DNA from: Amylostereum areolatum
Taxonomy: Eukaryota; Basidiomycota; Agaricomycetes; Russulales; Stereaceae
NCBI GenBank assembly: GCA_012932865.1
Contig: SAXG01000009.1
Location: forward strand, 295,163-359,162
Direction: 5' to 3'
DNA: 64,000 nt
Part shown: positions 54,701 through 64,000 of the stretch, piece after piece
How the letters are laid out: each line of letters opens with the position of its first letter
How positions within the stretch are numbered: the stretch's first letter is position 1
The notes under the pieces: model-generated
Told to the model about the DNA's origin: nothing
What the model saw: only the letters and a program-made list of their open reading frames with translations
Database searches by the model: none
Program-made: the position numbers and the translations under genes

Positions 54701-55637
54701 GTATACTCCGGTCCACGAAAGTTGACTGTTGTGAGGGTGTCCGATATGTGGAGCGGCTGTTTTCTGCGTTGGTGGTACTGTCGGGAGGTGTAGATGCCGC
54801 GTCAACGTGACCGACAATCCTGTCGTCTGTCCGCGTGTAAGTGCAAGATCGACCAGAAGCGGAGCGCGCAAGTCACAGACCTTCTTCGTGGAATGGTTCT
54901 TCACTTGGAGTTCGACACAGGCGCTCTCGCCGGCCACTATCAGCCCTCCGACAACTTTTCCCTGAACCCAGATCTTCCCGTGATCGCCAACAACTACGCC
55001 CTCGGGCACGACGTGATCGAAGTCCTCCTCGTACTTCTCCACCACCTCCGCCACCTTCTGGTCCGTGACAAGTTTCCTGTCGCCTTTCCACGCGGCGCCG
55101 ACAGAGGCACGCACCTCGTACCGCACGCACGCGAGCCCGGCGCCAAAATTGATCGAGGAGGGCGATGATGGTGGCAGGGGGAACTTGAAGAGGAAGCTGG
55201 TGATGCCTTTGCGGGCTTGGTAGTAGTTCGCGGGGAGGAGGGGCTCGCCGGCGAGGGGATGTGGTAGCACGGCGTTAGAGGGCGGGACGCCTGCGCCTTG
55301 GTATATCCTGCGACTGTGCAGAAACGTCGACTTGGCGGAATGATCGCGCGAAGTGAGCTCTGTTCGAGCCACGGTCAGCCTTGTTATTGGTTCACTCGGG
55401 GGAGGAGGAGGACACACCTTCGATAGCGACGAGCTCGACCATGATCACGCCGATGCCGAGGCCTTTGTCCGCCTTGCATTCGAGCTCCATCTTTCCGGTG
55501 ATGGCACCGCCCGCGACGTAGTGGGGATCCGAGAGCGTGAGGGTTGCTCTGACCTTGGAATGGTACGGAGACGCATTCATAGGTTCCGGTCTGGATTGCG
55601 CGGCCATGGTATCGTTGCGAGGATGCGGATAAGTCAC
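51739..55637 (-). CDS. Alpha-arrestin-like protein with a long disordered tail
   Basis: Alpha-arrestins are adaptors that guide ubiquitin ligases to membrane transporters for endocytosis. N-terminal arrestin fold: KVRATLTLSDPHYVAGGAITGKM, GLGIGVIMVELVAIEG, then STFLHSRRIYQGAG, LPANYYQARKGITSFLFKFPLP, GLACVRYEVRASVGAAWKGDRK. C-terminal fold: GLSVTLTRHLHLPTVPPT, LFEVRCTVNIKIAMPIG and, after an intron, KDILLDLPVTIFHPDTLPPPPP. A tail of over 700 Pro/Ser/Lys-rich residues follows, with KEKEKSKRGSKKKEKGDD, and ends at LRDLIRKYQGQAAA. Start taken at 55637; 55607 is an alternative. Several one-base shifts are needed: two between 54620 and 54720, near 54393, near 54000 and near 53437. The tail could instead be a separate gene, but the FHPDTLP exon runs into it. 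Confidence 0.75.
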
Positions 55638-56278
55638 GCAGGTGTGTCAAGTTGGAGGAGAACGGGGCTTTGAGGAGGGGCTACAACTCGAAAACTTGAC
55701 AATGATAGATGACGTCTTTGACCGGGCGAGGTGGGGGCTTGTTCTACAAAAAAATGGGTGTTATGTTCCACGAGTAAGATTGATTATGGGGGTGTGAGGC
55801 ATAGTTGAGGCCCAACTTCTGCACACAAAGAACGCGTGCAGAATTCAGATCGAGGCGCAGGCGGCCATTGTCGGCGACGAGGAGGAGGCGGCGCACAGAC
55901 GGTCTCTGAGTTCTTGATGACGGCGGCCAGACGGCGACCAACCGGGTCCATCGCATCTGGAAGACCGTTCCCAGCACGTGATCACGACGCGTCTGCTAGT
56001 TTCTCCCGCCTTTCCCTGTCCCCCTCTTGTCGTGCTGGGCTACGTAAGAGTAGCATAGTCCGATACGCTTAAGGGATAAGTGCTCCTAATCGAGACTCGT
56101 TGCGGCTCTGTAACCCACACCTTTGACTTGGTATCGTCACTCCCGTCACTCGGCGCGCGAGGTGGAAGTCAACTAAAGCAGTGACATCGTATTCGAGAAC
56201 CCAAATCACAAAAAAACCTGCATGATGGTAATCATGGATAGATCGTGCCATTTCGACCACTTCCATCCACTCTCGAAG
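55638..56278. other. Intergenic between arrestin-like gene and flavin monooxygenase
   Basis: Arrestin-like promoter and monooxygenase 3' flank. No gene recognised. Confidence 0.5.
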
Positions 56279-58209
56279 CTATGAGTGGACAACCTCTTTG
56301 ATCACCTGTACTTCGTGCCAGTGCCCGAACGCCATATCTCCCATCCCTCGGATGTCCGGCCGTCGCGCACGCTCTCGCAGAAGTCCCCATTTCACCCACC
56401 AGTTGTCTGCCTCGGCGAGGGCGTCGTACCCGAACACGACCTGGTGCTCTGTCCAGAGTTCCGCAATGCCCGCGTCTTCCGCATCTTCCGCGCCCTCCAC
56501 TTCGGTCTGGAGGACGTTCTTGCCTGCTGCTTGGCGCGCGCGTAGGGCATGATCGCGCTCTTCGGCTTCGGGGCCATCGGGGATGGTCATGAAATGTATG
56601 TTGCCGACATCGACGAGTCGGATGCTCAGGCAGCGTTCCTGGCGGAGCTCTTGGAAAGCGTAGAGCAGGCTCGGAATTTGTTCCTTGTCGTGCAGGTGGG
56701 AGAAGAGCGTGGAAAGAACCGCGGCGTCCTCGACTCCCATGGCGTAGCTGTTGACGGGGCCAGGCTGAAGGGAATACTGGTCAGATCGGGAGAGTGGGGG
56801 CGGAAAAGGAAGGAAAACGTACAGGATAAGGGTGGGCTTCCTCACCGACGACAACGACATGGCCGTTGTCCAGAACCCAGTCCTCCAAATCTTCGTATTC
56901 GGCGAACTGTGCTCGACATATGTCAGACGAAAGGCTGACGAGCTGTTTTATCCTGTATGGACGCAATGTCAGCATCCGCTCTGAGGCGGGATAAGCAGGA
57001 TACGAAGGTCGTTACCTTGGCTCGGCCGTCGAAATCCAGTCCATCACCTCTTCTTTCGCAACAGGTGTCCACTGCGGCGACAAAGGCGTGTCGCCCTCGA
57101 GCGACTGGATGTATATACCATGATCGCCTTCCGCATTCTATTGGAAACCCTAACATGAGCGCCTGGAGATCCGAGCAAACGTGACGCTCACCATCTGGAA
57201 CGCCAGAAAGCCAAAGTTGTGGCCAAACCATGTTCGCTGTGACTTCTGCATCGCGGACGAGCCGGTCAAACAGAGGGGGCATGATAGACAGCGACAGCGA
57301 CCCACGATGTTGGATGTCACTAATGCTGCGAGTTCCGGCTCTGAATACATGCGCTCTGCCGCGACGGTGGTTCTGATAAACGAGCGAGGGTTGTGAGTGA
57401 GGTGGAAATCAAGTTAGGCGAAATCGTGTACGCACACATACATCGCCCTCCCTGTCGGCGTCGGTGGCCCGTGGTCCTTCGCAAGCAACTTGCGACAGAT
57501 TCCCGTGGTGCCGCCCGCACCAATGACCACATCCGCCCTCAGCGTCTCCCCTGAACCCAGCTCGACCGACTGGCCGTCTTCACTGATCGACACGGCTTCC
57601 GCGCCCAAGCGGATTTCGGCGCCGAGCTCTTTCGCGGTGTTCAGCAGCGTTGTCCAAAGATAGGGATACTGCATATAGACACATGAGTCATGCTAAGGAA
57701 GACTGAGAAGATTCCACACGCACCGTCACGTAGATGAATTTTCCGTCCGCCTCTTCGAGCATCTGCTCATCCCATCTGTGAACGCCTAGAAGATCCCCCG
57801 TTTCCCCTGACAAAGCAAGGTCAATTAAGTCACGCGCCCCGAATACATCGTTGAGACTAGGTGGGATGGAATGCTTACAGCGCTTCATGATGAGCCTCGC
57901 TGACGCGAGACCCGTGTCCGTCGTTATGTCCACCATCCCCCAGCGATTGTAGATCTTAGTCATGTTGGGTGGCAGCATCAAGCCACGGAAAAATGCGGGT
58001 ATCTGTCGAACGTCAGGTCTTTCTGAGGAGCGACGGGGAGAAACGGGGACACTCACCTCTTCGACGCTCGCGGCTTTCTCGACGAGCGTCACGCGATGGC
58101 CGACGGTTCGGAGGGTGATCGCGCACATGAGGCCCGTCAGACCGCCGCCTATGATGAGGAAATCGATAGACTTTGGGGCGGGCTTCACCGGAAATTTGAC
58201 GGAGGCCAT
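56279..58209 (-). CDS. FAD-dependent monooxygenase, salicylate-hydroxylase type
   Basis: Flavoprotein that hydroxylates an aromatic or similar substrate with NAD(P)H and oxygen. Eight or so exons in one consistent reading: FLIIGGGLTGLMCAITLRTVGHRVTLVEK (Rossmann FAD site, GxGxxG), RGLMLPPNMTKIYNRWGM, VHRWDEQMLEEADGKFIY, PYLWTTLLNTAKELGAEIRLGAEAV, ADVVIGAGGTTGICRKLL (DG-like motif), WFGHNFGFLAFQM, GIYIQSLEGDTPL, EDWVLDNGHVVVVGEEAHP (usually GDAAHP), LQPGPVNSYAMGVEDAAVLSTLFSHL. The 66-nt segment between VTSNI and KSQRTW is best read as an intron. No signal peptide. Substrate unknown; its neighbours include a P450, so a role in secondary or aromatic metabolism is plausible. Confidence 0.88.
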
Positions 58210-59848
58210 CTTATCGTAAGGTCGTGAAGGGTATATAGGAGGTCTCGCGAAGGTGGGTATGTGGATGAAGAAGACAGGTGATCGGCGCGGGCGACGAAAT
58301 AGAAGAGGCGGGTATATAGGAACAGAGAAAAGGGGAGGGAAAGGGTAGTGAACGATGTGTTTCCGCGATGCTTGTAGGAGCTAATGTGCCGCAATCTCGT
58401 TAGGCGTTGAAGCTAAAGATATCGAGGTTGGGTGGAGATCTGGCCAATCGTCAGCACGCCGCACGCCGTAGAACATGCCGCTACGCACCTTTTGTGTGGC
58501 GATGGAGCGTGGGTCGCGGGGGAAGGGGATGACAATGAAAGGAAGCGGCGACGACTCAAGGCCCCTGATGATATTATAGCATGGCTGAACTCCCGCCGGA
58601 GGGACGATTCGACGACGGGTGGAGAGCAAAATGTCACCCTAATTTCTCGGGAAGGGCGGCATTTACAACCGGAAAGGACGGATGGGACTGGAATAGTATG
58701 TCTCAGATCCAAGGTACCGTCTACTGGCAGGCGCACCGTCCGGCTTCCGTTTTGAAATCGGTTTCCTACAGGCTACCGTAGGACTATGGGCTCGATCGCA
58801 GGCCTGGACGGAACACGTCTGAGAAGATACCCGCCCCGACTCGGAGACACGACGATGATACGAACGCTGAAGAGGACCCGCCAGAAAGATGTTCGGCCTG
58901 CTTCGGGGTTGATGCAGATGTGCTGTCAGTTCGTCCTGTATTTCGCAGCCGAACATCGTACTTACGATGAACTGTGGCCGTGATAGAAGAACGTACCAAA
59001 TGAACATGTACCGGAGAAGTACGCATATTAGCGCACACCCTGTACGTTGGTGGTGGTGTGAAGACTCAGTTATAGCGTTGGATGCTTTGGATCGCGCGAG
59101 GCTGGATCGACGATTTTGATCGCGTCATCGAGGAAGTAAGTAAAAAGGGCCTCGAGAGGTACCGATGCTTAGAATAAAAATGAAATCAGAAGCCACGTCG
59201 CCGGTACCTTCTAAAGTTGAAGCTCTTGAAGAGGTTCCACTTCCAGATAGATGTTCCGTTGCAAGGCGTTGGTGAAGATTGCAGAGGACCGAGTGCAAGC
59301 CAGGGCATCGGCCGGACCAGCCGATACCTACCATATATGGGCTCCCCGGCCCCGCACGTCGAACCCGCGGGCACGTCCTGTCCGAGTCATGACTGCATTG
59401 AACCCCTCCGTCTTTCACCACACATAGATAGACTCCCGCGAATGAAATATTCTCCTTGAATGGAATACGTGAAGTGAGATTCTCTCTGATTTCCATAGCG
59501 GCCTTGGTTTGCTAACCTGCCATAACCGTACAGTCTCCAGGTTAGTACGCAATGTACTATACACCGGAAGCGCAATCCGTTCAGTGCGCTGAACCGGATA
59601 CAAGTCTTCCAAACATACCAATACCAGCTTCAATTGCAGTGTTGGACGCCTTCAATGGCCTGCTTAAGTTTTTCTGTGTCGGGTTCCTGCATGTTTGCCC
59701 TCCGTGTTGTATCACCGCCCTTCGGCGCCGCCTACGGAGCTCCAAGCTCGCTTCAACCACCAAAGATATCGGCCGGCCCTGCGCGCCACGTTTGCCTCAG
59801 CAGCCTACTTAACATCAGGCCGACTTCATATGCCTGATCGCCGTCGCA
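58210..59848. other. Intergenic, 1.6 kb, no supported gene
   Basis: Divergent region between the monooxygenase and the P450. A minus-strand frame ending at 58381 (VRSGMFYGVRRADDWPDLHP) and another at 59186-59374 (Cys- and Trp-containing) look slightly protein-like but have no start, splice or family support. Confidence 0.45.
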
Positions 59849-61997
59849 ATGTTTCCTTCCCTCGCATATCCAAATCTCACCGCCCTATGTCTCCTCGGAG
59901 GCTTCCTGCTCACCTCGACTTTCTACTTCCGCAACAAACGACGCAATCCTGCGGGCCTGCCGTATCCTCCCGGGCCCAAGGGATACCCTATCATCGGCAA
60001 CCTCCTCGACATGCCAAACGTGTTCATATACAAGCGCTTCCGGGAGATGAGCCGCGAGTTGGGTGCGTGTGGTTTTCCGGCCTTGCTTCAGACGTCTGAC
60101 GGAGGGTCTCGCAGGCTCGGACATCATTCACTTTCAGGTTCTTGGCTTTCACTTGATTGTGTTGAACACCAAGGAGGTCGCAGACGACTTGTTCGAGAAA
60201 AAGTCGGCGATATACTCAGATAGGTATAGATCTGCACCTTATGTCCCGTCACAGCAATGAACAGACGAGTGTCTTCCCTCTAGACCCCGTATGCCAATGC
60301 TCTGCGACCTGTGCGCCTAGCCGCTCTTCTCCGTCTTGATCCGGCTTAAATAACAGAATTCAGGATGGGCTTCGGGTGGTCGCTCGGCTTTACCCCGTAC
60401 AACGACTGGTGGAAGAACTCCCGCAAGCTCTTCCACCGCCACTTCCAGCCCTCCGCCGTCGTCCAGTTCCGCCCGAAAAAGCTCAAGGCCGCACACGAGT
60501 TCCTCAGACGCCTTCTCGATGACCCGGCGAACTTCCATGCGCACATGCAGCTGTGAGTCCTACGACGGCGTGTTGCATAGGTTGTGGCTAACGCATCGCC
60601 ACCGGAAGTATGGCTGGCGGCGTCATTCTGGACGTAGGATACGGTTTGGATATCAAGTCCGCGGACGACCCCTACATCAAACGTGCGGAGGAGGCCCTGG
60701 GTATCATCGACAAGGCGGGCAACCCCGGCGCGTTTTTCGTCGACATCATCCCCGCCCGTACGTGCTCCCTCCTTCCAGTCTCCACTACCCTACGTTCGTC
60801 TCGCTGAATGGATGCACGTGTACTGCAGTGAAGTACGTCCCAGAATGGATGCCCGGCGCGGGCTTCAAGCGGAAGGCGCGCGAGTGGAGCGCCATCGCGG
60901 ACAGGTTTGGATCCATCCCGTTCGATTTCGTGAAGCGGTCGATGCGGGACGGGACGGCTGTACCGTCATTCACGTCGATTGCTCTGAGGGATATCAAGGA
61001 GACGGACGACAGGAAGTATCAAGAGGATCTCATCAAGGCACTGGCCGCTACGATGTACACGGGTACGAGCGCGCGTTCTCGCCTTGGTAGATTCATTCGT
61101 CGGTCCTAATGCTCCTTTCGTTCTTTCCTTCTTTCCAGCCGGGGCTGACACGGTGCGCTTAACTTCATTGCTATGTCCCCCTTCACTTACGATGATTAAC
61201 TCCACATAGACGGTAGTCTTTGATCCTGACATTTTTCCTCGCGATGTTGAAGTATCCCGAGGCGCAGAGGAAAGCCCAGGAGGAAATCGACGCGGTCATC
61301 GGTACCGATAGATTGCCGAACTTTGACGACGAACCAAGATTGCCGTACGTTGCTGCCCTCGTCAAGGAGGTCTTCCGCTGGCAGCAGGTTGCACCTTTCG
61401 GTACGTCGTCCCTGATAGGCAAACCCTGGCTCCAGTATTCAAATGCCGCCTTCAACAGCGATCCCACACCGCGTCTCCGCAGACGACGTGTACAAGGGCT
61501 ACTTCATACCCCGCGATTCGATCGTCCTCGGAAACGCCTGGTATGTGTCTCCTTCCCTTCTAGTCGTCTCTTCTCACCGAATTTTCGGACAGGGCACTCC
61601 TTACACGACGACGCCCTCTTTCCTGACCCGTTCACGTTCAAGCCTGAGCGCTTTTACGGGCCCGACGTCGACCCGCGCCTGAGCGGCGCGCTCGACTACG
61701 CGTTCGGATTCGGGCGGCGCGTCTGCCCTGGGCGTTGGATGGCCCAGTCATTCACGTGGATCACGATCGCAAGCACGCTTGCGGCGTTCCGTCTGGAGAA
61801 ACCGCTCGATGCGAACGGGAACGCCGTCGAGCCCTCTGCGGCGTATTCGGGCGGTATACTGGCGTACGTTTCTCTTTCCTGTGACTCGGGTCTAGGGGAG
61901 GAAAACTGAACACGGAGACAGATCGCCCGAAAAATTCGAGTGCATCGTGAAGCCACGGTCGAGGGATGCGGAACTGCTGGTCCGCTCGACTGCCTGA
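59849..61997 (+). CDS. Cytochrome P450 monooxygenase
   Basis: Haem-thiolate enzyme, membrane-anchored in the ER. N-terminal hydrophobic anchor (LTALCLLGGFLLTSTFYF), Pro-rich hinge GLPYPPGPKGYPIIGNLLDMP, then NDWWKNSRKLFHRHFQPSA (C helix), AGGVILDVGYGLDI, I-helix AGADT, ALVKEVFRWQQVAP (ExxR), PFTFKPERF, and the haem loop AFGFGRRVCPGRWMA with the ligand Cys. About nine short introns. It resembles the large Agaricomycete P450 group annotated as O-methylsterigmatocystin oxidoreductase-like, but that name says little about substrate. Two one-base insertions, near 61219 (T run before LILTFFLAMLKYP) and near 61605 (before LHDDALFPDP), shift the frame. The final exon is SPEKFECIVKPRSRDAELL. Confidence 0.88.
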
Positions 61998-62580
61998 GGG
62001 CAGGAACGCGTGACATCCTGCGTGTTCAAGGGCTCACCGTGATTTCCGGGATGTATGCTACATATATAGGAAGTGCATCAGAAGAGAACTACCGAAGCGA
62101 CGTGTGGCGGTAGCGATAGAGTATAGTATCAGGCTGTCGAACGTGCGCAATTCAGGAGCGTTAGTGCTCGGTACTTACCACCGTGCGTGTTATACTTCTG
62201 GATATTGACCAGTGTGCTCGCTGCTGAACGACGCTTGGAGGGGGGTTTGACTTAGAATTTGCGGGTGTCTCACGGCGGGCGCGAGGCTCGCGCGGATTCG
62301 AAGCGGCGTGTGGGTGTCGCCGAAACGAGGGCTCAAAAAGTCGCTCCACAGCGCTTGGCGACGGAAAAGCACACCCAATTACCCAAAACGACGCTCCTTT
62401 CTTCATGTGTACCGGCGGGTTGAAGAAACGTTTATCAGGTCGGGGGCTTGATAATACATACTCGCAAGTTTTCATCGTCTTTTCTTCCACCCTCTTGACA
62501 GTTTCTGCATTCTGGCTCGCGCTTTCCAACTTGTAACTTCCCCCTCGCAAGCTCCCCCGGTAGCCTACGAGAAGCGGACT
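61998..62580. other. Intergenic between P450 and MFS transporter
   Basis: TATA-like ACATATATAGG near 62052. No gene recognised; contains the promoter of the transporter. Confidence 0.5.
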
Positions 62581-64000
62581 ATGTCCGACATCGAGAAGAG
62601 AGACGTGGGTTACGACGCTAAAAACGATCTTCGAGAGGTCTTCCAGCGTCGGAGATGCTTCCAGTGCTGTGCTGGAGCACGACGCCATTCAGAGGGCGGC
62701 AATCTCAGCTGCATACGAGGCGAAAAGCCACCTTAGTGCGTCGTTCGTCACTCTACTTGTGGACCCGACTCACTCCCTTGCTCCCAGTTAATGAATGCAT
62801 GCAAAATGAGTGCGTAAACCGCCCGTCGCGGGTTCCATGCTTGCTCACGCGCTCACGCCTCTGATGCAGGATCGGCTTCGGAGCATACCAGATCCAAGTC
62901 TTCATCCTTACGGGGCTGGGGTGGATGGCAGACAGTACGTGGTCGTGTGTCATATCGGTACCATGGCTAATAAGGTCTGTTGTAGACATATGGTTGCAAG
63001 GCGTAGCTATCGTTCTTCCTCAAGTACAGCAGGAGATGAACCCTTCACACGTTGAGTACACCACGCTCGCCCTCTACGTCGGCCTCATCCTCGGCGCAAG
63101 CTGCTGGGGCGTCCTCGCGGATCTCATCGGTCGCCGGCTCTCCTTCAACATCACTCTCTTCATCGCCGGCGTGTTCGGAATCGCAGCAGGTGCGCCGACG
63201 AACTTCACGGCGTTGGGCGCGCTCGTCGCGTGTGTCGGTTTCGGTGTGGGCGGAAAGTGAGCACCCCCTTTCCATGACGTCGCGTCTTCCAATGTTCTCA
63301 CCCCTTCCCCCGATCACAGTCTTCCGGTCGACGGTGCGATCTTTGGAAGCTTCCATCGTCCCTGTTTTCACTGACTTTCCCTGTGTATGACGTCATGGTC
63401 CTGTAGGTGCGATTTTTCTTCGAGACGGTGCCCCAGTCGCACCAGTGGCTGCTCACCTTGCTTTCGGCGTGGTGGGCTCTCGGCCAGCTGTTCGCGTCTT
63501 TGATCGCGTGGGCGTTCATAGGAAATTTCTCCTGCGATGATAGCATCGCGGCTGGAGAATGTCCGAAGGCGGATAACATGGGTTGGCGGTACACCTTCTA
63601 CACGCTGGGCGCGGTCACCTTCGCGATGTTCATCTTCCGCTTCATCCTCTTCGACCTGCAAGAATCGGCAAAGTACCTCGTCGCGAAAGGTCGCCACGCC
63701 GAAGCCATCGAGGTCCGTACATCTCTTCCTCTCTCTTTTCATGCCGTGTATGCTGATTGACGGCTCCTCACACTGGCAGGTGCTCCACCAGTATTGCGCG
63801 CAAGAACGGGAAAGCGATCACGCTCACCGTGGAGCATTTCGATGCTATTGGCGGGCAGCGCGAGGCGAGCAATTTGACGAAGATGGAGACGATCAGAAAG
63901 TCGCTCACGGGGCTCTCCTTGTGCGCTTTCCAAGTTCCATTTCATTATGCATTTCGTCTCTGACGCTCCAACTCTATAGGTCACATGTGAGGCCGCTTTT
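62581..64000 (+). CDS. MFS transporter (sugar-porter/SV2-like), truncated by window edge
   Basis: Starts MSDIEKRDVGYDAKNDL; then LEHDAIQRAAISAAYEAKSH, a microexon (INECMQNE), IGFGAYQIQVFILTGLGWMADN (first membrane helix), MWLQGVAIVLPQVQQEM, ALYVGLILGASCWGVLADLIGRR (helix 2 and the MFS loop motif D-x-x-GRR), ITLFIAGVFGIAAG, LVACVGFGVGGNLPVDGAIF, WLLTLLSAWWALGQLFASLIAWAF, GWRYTFYTLGAVTFAMFIFRF and ESAKYLVAKGRHAEAIEV (PESPR-like). Six helices are visible before the edge. One-base shifts are needed near 62645, 63415 and 63795. Same strand as the P450 583 nt upstream. The cargo cannot be told from this half. Confidence 0.85.

Noticed and set aside
58381..59575. Possible small secreted protein or P450 relic between the monooxygenase and P450
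   Set aside because: Short frames with no signal peptide, splice pattern or haem motif; not supportable from sequence alone.

Overview
This is a 64-kb nuclear window from a filamentous basidiomycete, most likely an Agaricomycete (polypore-type). Evidence: short GT..AG introns in nearly every gene, fungal versions of housekeeping genes (SDHC, KU70, COA6, POP5), a spliced tRNA, and a local expansion of fungal-type (FunK1) protein kinases, a family known to be amplified in Agaricomycetes. There is no prokaryotic organisation; each gene has its own promoter.

Layout. 1-8 kb: edge of an unknown gene, succinate dehydrogenase cytochrome b subunit, Ku70, and an Rrn5-like SANT protein. 8.5-48 kb: seven FunK1 loci, called K1-K7 here, on both strands and interrupted by other genes. 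K1 (-), K2 (+, probable pseudokinase), K3 (+, wrecked by nested insertions), K4 (-), K5 (+, split in two by a 9-kb retroelement), K6 (+) and K7 (+). Between K5 and K6 lie a copper-binding X325/BIM1-like secreted protein, COA6, a 2.8-kb gene-poor repeat tract, a small unknown gene, a peroxisome-targeted BioF-like enzyme, POP5 and tRNA-Asn. 48-64 kb: formamidase, an alpha-arrestin-like protein with a long disordered tail, a flavin monooxygenase, a cytochrome P450 and the start of an MFS transporter.

Mobile DNA. The largest element (21725-30676) is a DIRS-order, Ngaro-like retrotransposon with gag, reverse transcriptase/RNase H and tyrosine recombinase genes and split direct repeats A1...B1-A2...B2. 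It carries two extra open reading frames of unknown function, one of them in an unusual 1.1-kb spacer between A2 and B2. K3 contains a 1.47-kb insertion with an 8-bp target duplication, and inside that a 656-bp non-autonomous hAT element with its own 8-bp duplication.

Sequence quality caveat. Many genes, including housekeeping genes expected to be functional, carry isolated one-base frameshifts, often in homopolymers. Either the assembly keeps indel errors or decay is widespread; the first is more likely for KU70 and COA6. CDS ranges are given as gene spans from start codon to stop codon with introns (and such frameshifts) inside; functions rest on motif recognition by eye, not on database searches.
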